Shown: positions 16,479-18,373 of the stretch, one piece after another | How positions within the stretch are numbered: position 1 is the stretch's first letter | Layout: every line of letters begins with the position of its first letter | DNA from: an uncultured Alphaproteobacteria bacterium | GTDB lineage: Bacteria > Pseudomonadota > Alphaproteobacteria > Paracaedibacterales > CAIULA01 | Direction: 5' to 3' | Length of the DNA: 18,373 nt | Assembly (NCBI GenBank): GCA_903905285.1 | Contig: CAIVFQ010000013.1 | Span: forward strand, 1 to 18,373 | Program-made: the position numbers and the translations under genes | The notes under the pieces: model-generated | What the model was told of the DNA's origin: nothing | Databases searched by the model: none | The model's input: only the letters and a program-made list of their open reading frames with translations

Positions 16479-16592
16479 CTAACACACAGGGATGAGCATT
16501 ACTTGTCGCCAACTTAGACAGAAAAAACCTTGGTCAAATGGTGGAAGGGGTTCTTGTTGGTTGGGTTTTAACAAACGCCTATCGATGAGGCC
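16479..16592 (-). pseudogene. Decayed minus-strand coding fragment adjoining the previous one
   Basis: A 37-codon open stretch between two stops reads GLIDRRLLKPNQQEPLPPFD and then QGFFCLSWRQVMLIPVC before TAG. It has no usable start codon at its upstream edge. It abuts the 16282-16473 fragment in a different frame, so both may be parts of one broken gene. No family is recognised. Confidence 0.25.
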
Positions 16593-16717
16593 TTACACAA
16601 CCATACCATCAGAAGCATAAGAATCGAGACACCCTCCTCCCGATCCCCCCGGGGTTAAAACATATACCAAAATTGATAGTGGAGTTGGTACGGCATTCTA
16701 TGTGATTGATCGTTTAG

Positions 16718-16882
16718 GATGGAGTTGGGAATTGGGTTCGTGGGGGTGATTTTTTGGGGGCTTTAGTAGAGCATAAGATTTTAAATCTGATGGCTTTCTA
16801 CATTAAATCTAAAGAAATAGAGCTTTGCAAGCCCCAACCCAATCAGACAATAACATTATTCTACCGCATGCCTACCATTTAA
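16718..16882 (+). pseudogene. Open plus-strand fragment, family unknown
   Basis: A 54-codon frame ending with TAA at 16880-16882 includes GDFLGALVEHKILNLMAFYI and KSKEIELCKPQP. A neighbouring frame upstream (about 16660-16749) reads KTYTKIDSGVGTAFYVIDRL, ending at TGA, so the two could be halves of one frameshifted gene. There is no start codon with a ribosome-binding site. The stretch ATTGGGTT (16731) and AACCCAAT (16836) are inverted copies near its ends. The call is weak. Confidence 0.25.
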
Positions 16883-17316
16883 GCCTTTTGAAAATATCAA
16901 AAGCCAAATATGCAGAGAGCCGTCAATCTTATACAAAAATACCTTTCCTGCGCCTTCCTCTTCAACAAGACGGCAAAAAGGGTTGCCATCTTGCCATCCT
17001 TAAAATCCAGAATGCAAGACTGCAACCAGAATGCAACCAGAATGCATTCCTGCACATTCTTGCACATTCTTGCAATTTCTTGGATATTCTTGAGCAACAA
17101 CCCTCCCATTAAGGTGCAACCCTGGTATATTTCACCATAATCTTGTGGTTCCTAGGCCATTGTTTCGTCATTGATCCTCATTTTCTAACCCGTTGTTCTT
17201 CGCTTGTTATTTTGCTGTTTTTTCCTTGATATGGCGCTGTTTAAATAACCCGAAATCTCCTGGGAACCTTAGTTTTCCTTGCTTTTTTATGGTGTTGCCT
17301 TCTATTGCCATGACGT
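16883..17316. other. Intergenic stretch apart from the tandem repeats
   Basis: Apart from the tandem-repeat block at 17012-17093, I can support no gene here. Several frames are open for 60-100 codons on both strands, but they overlap one another, lack ribosome-binding sites and run through the short repeats, which makes them unlikely to be real. No tRNA-like cloverleaf or T-loop motif was seen. Confidence 0.4.
17012..17093. repeat. Short tandem repeats converging on a GAATGCATTC palindrome
   Basis: On the left, an 11-base unit TGCAACCAGAA occurs at 17021-17031 and 17032-17042, with a diverged copy just before. In the centre lies the perfect palindrome GAATGCATTC (17040-17049). On the right, four 10-base units run exactly 17051-17060, 17061-17070, 17071-17080 and 17081-17090 (TGCACATTCT twice, then TGCAATTTCT and TGGATATTCT). 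The AGAATGCA and TGC(AC)ATTCT elements are inverted versions of each other, so the block is a repeat-rich dyad. A iteron-like protein-binding array or simple replication slippage are both possible. Confidence 0.6.
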
Positions 17317-17554
17317 TGTTAAAAACAACAATAACAACGCCCACCGGGGCCACTTTCCCTTATTTAGGTCAATATGTGGGGTGCCCCGCAATGATCGAGG
17401 GCACCCCTTGCCTTATTTATTTCCCTGTTAAAAGCAGGAATAACAGGACCCACCGTGGGGTATTTTTCTTATGTTGGCCAAGATGCTGGGTTTCTTTGTG
17501 CTTATCCATGATTAAATAACCACAATAACCATAGGCACCGTGGGGTATTTCCCC
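17317..17554. repeat. Three copies of a ~46-base interspersed repeat
   Basis: Copies lie at 17317-17362, 17426-17471 and 17509-17554. They share the pattern (T)GTTAAA, then AATAAC, then CCACCG(T)GGGG, then a T/C-rich end. The first two align without gaps over 46 bases and stay similar for about 20 more (GG-C-A-ATG--GGG). All three can be read on the plus strand as N-N-x-x-H-R-G-V/H-F, so they may be relics of a coding repeat. The core CCCAC-C-GTGGG of copy two is a dyad. A weaker fourth copy may lie near 17245-17280. The function is unknown. Confidence 0.55.
17378..17407. other. GC-rich hairpin with 9-base perfect stem
   Basis: GGGGTGCCC (17378-17386) and GGGCACCCC (17399-17407) form a perfect nine-base stem with a 12-base loop. 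It lies between repeat copies one and two. On the plus strand it is followed by TTGCCTTATTTATTT, a weak T-rich tract. On the minus strand, the direction of the polymerase genes, there is no T-run. It could be a rho-independent-type terminator for plus transcription, a transcript-end stabiliser or part of the repeat element. Confidence 0.45.
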
Positions 17555-17563
17555 TCATAAGAA

Positions 17564-18081
17564 CTATTTATCCGCCCAAGAATCTGCTATATGAGCTTCA
17601 ACAAAGCTGCCGGTGCTTGCCTTTGGAAATACATCCAACATGCCCTGAATCATGACATCCTCAAGGACTCTAATGACATTAGTGGCATGAGCTAAAGAGG
17701 CTTCCACAATGTCGATACGTGACTCTAGACGTTTTGGAAAAATGATGATCCTTCATCCACAGTGTCGGGAATGTCGGTACCCAACTCTAGCCTTCTAGGA
17801 AAAAATATTGGAGAAGATGCAATACTGTCGGGAATGTCAGTACACGACTTTAGACTCTCGGGAAAAAATCTTGCCTGCTCTGACAGTGTGTCGGGAATGT
17901 CGGTATCTAACTCTAGCACTTCGGGAAAAAATAATCGGATTTCTCCTATAGTGTCGGGAATGTCGGCACTCAACCCTAGTACTTTCAGAAAAAATAATTG
18001 GTTTGTCGCTGCACAAGAATGGTTAATATCTTCTGGGATAACATGTTTGGCAATGTTGATTGAGGGGACTACACATACCAC
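17564..18081 (-). pseudogene. Repeat array fused to a diverged DNA polymerase A C-terminus, broken by a one-base frameshift
   Basis: A GTG at 18081 with a strong AGGGGAG site six bases upstream starts a frame of 118 residues: about 30 unique residues (MVCVVPSINIAKHV), then repeats of 21 residues of the form FFP-x-x-L-E-L-x-T-DIPDT, ending at TAG 17727-17725. In the next frame the message continues IIFPKRLESRIDIVEASLAH and ends QGMLDVFPKAS, then SWADK and TAG at 17566-17564. This is the family A polymerase C-terminus, closely like the neighbouring gene (QGMLDVFPTAS, SWADK). The frame changes because one repeat unit has five A's (17738-17742) where the other four have six. Adding one A would give a continuous 172-residue protein. 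A complete polymerase is absent, so it would not be catalytic. A homopolymer base error or transcriptional slippage are alternatives to true decay. Confidence 0.65.
17703..18016. repeat. 63-base tandem repeat array (five units)
   Basis: Units begin at 17703, 17765, 17828, 17891 and 17954. Four are exactly 63 bases and the first is 62 because of a missing A. The conserved core on the plus strand is TCGGGAATGTCGGTA followed by CTCTAG-like and GGAAAAAAT blocks. On the minus strand each unit codes for 21 residues with DIPD(T/S) and FFP anchors. The first unit merges into the polymerase-like segment, so the array probably grew from the 5' edge of that segment. Confidence 0.8.
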
Positions 18082-18137
18082 AATGAACTCCCCTCTTTAT
18101 CTTCATGTTGTGAGGCTTGCCCTTCCTTTTACCATTA

Positions 18138-18373
18138 TTACTTATCCGCCCAAGAACTCGCCATGTTAGCTTCTACAAGCCCTAGGGTACTCGCTGTTGG
18201 AAAAACATCTAACATGCCTTGTACCATAGCCTCTTCAAGAGCTTTAATGACCTTAGGGGCCTCCTCAAAGGATGACTCCACGATTACCTCATCATGAATG
18301 ACAGCAATAGGCTTGGCATCAAGACCAGATAACAGGTTAGGCAACTTCCCCAGTGCCGCCAACATGACTTCCG
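18138..18373 (-). CDS. Family A DNA polymerase, C-terminal end (partial)
   Basis: The frame is open to the window edge and ends with TAA at 18140-18138. About 78 residues are visible. IAVIHDEVIVES is polymerase motif C of family A (Pol I type) enzymes, whose H-D-E holds a catalytic metal-binding Asp. It is followed by the usual helix (EEAPKVIKALEEAMVQGML) and the C-terminal strand (GLVEANMASSWADK). Housekeeping Pol I proteins usually end with an N-W-D-x-x-H type tail. The SWADK end here differs and may suggest a phage- or plasmid-type enzyme, which is a weak inference. The rest of the gene lies beyond the right edge. The next gene downstream carries a diverged copy of this C-terminus, so a partial duplication has happened here. 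Confidence 0.8.
   Translation of the reverse strand, partial: EVMLAALGKLPNLLSGLDAKPIAVIHDEVIVESSFEEAPKVIKALEEAMVQGMLDVFPTASTLGLVEANMASSWADK

Noticed and set aside
17193..17519. Plus-strand gene of 108 codons
   Set aside because: It runs through the three interspersed repeats in different frames, has Cys/Phe/Trp-rich noise-like composition and no ribosome-binding site.
17703..18016. CRISPR array
   Set aside because: The unit is a contiguous 63-base tandem repeat without unique spacers, is readable as protein and has no cas genes nearby.
17762..18169. Plus-strand gene made of SGMSV/GKN repeats
   Set aside because: It uses a GTG inside the repeat with no upstream ribosome site, and overlaps the minus-strand frame that joins a recognisable polymerase tail. 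The minus reading is better supported.

Overview
The window suggests an intracellular or host-associated alphaproteobacterium, plausibly of the Holosporales/Paracaedibacter kind. This is an inference from the AT-rich background, a very large haemagglutinin-type toxin, an NB-ARC/TPR protein and many decayed mobile-element genes. No rRNA, tRNA or housekeeping marker is present to settle the taxon, and chromosome versus plasmid cannot be decided.

Layout, left to right. (1) 2-127: the C-terminal tail of an IS1-type transposase. (2) 266-3814, + strand: a 1182-residue protein with an N-terminal LuxR-type helix-turn-helix, an unassigned alpha/beta region, one hydrophobic segment, an NB-ARC ATPase and about nine 42-residue TPRs. 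(3) 3812-4779: a gene graveyard with a broken minus-strand gene, an inverted repeat and the C-terminal end of a tyrosine recombinase. (4) 4780-16126, all minus strand: a 3177-residue filamentous-haemagglutinin-like polymorphic toxin whose last ~90 residues look like a GIY-YIG (URI-type) nuclease, then its likely immunity gene fused by a TAATG overlap, then a DUF4410-like lipoprotein and a DUF2628-like membrane protein. (5) 16127-17563: noncoding and decayed DNA with dyads, short tandem repeats and three ~46-base interspersed repeats. (6) 17564-18373, minus strand: the C-terminal end of a family A DNA polymerase that runs off the window, followed by a second gene that joins a 21-residue repeat array to a diverged copy of the same polymerase C-terminus. 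That second gene is broken by one missing A in a homopolymer.

How the genes fit together. The 16126-to-6084 pair is a classic toxin/immunity arrangement: a long exported shaft, a swappable nuclease tip, and an immunity gene translationally coupled to it. The tip and the immunity gene are visibly more AT-rich than the shaft, which fits exchange of toxin modules. No CdiB/FhaC-type outer-membrane partner and no clear two-partner-secretion domain is visible, so the export route is open. The lipoprotein and DUF2628-like genes lie on the same strand downstream and may be co-transcribed cargo. The NB-ARC/TPR regulator-like gene is separate and lies between mobile-element relics. The polymerase duplication and the LuxR-NB-ARC architecture are the least conventional items.
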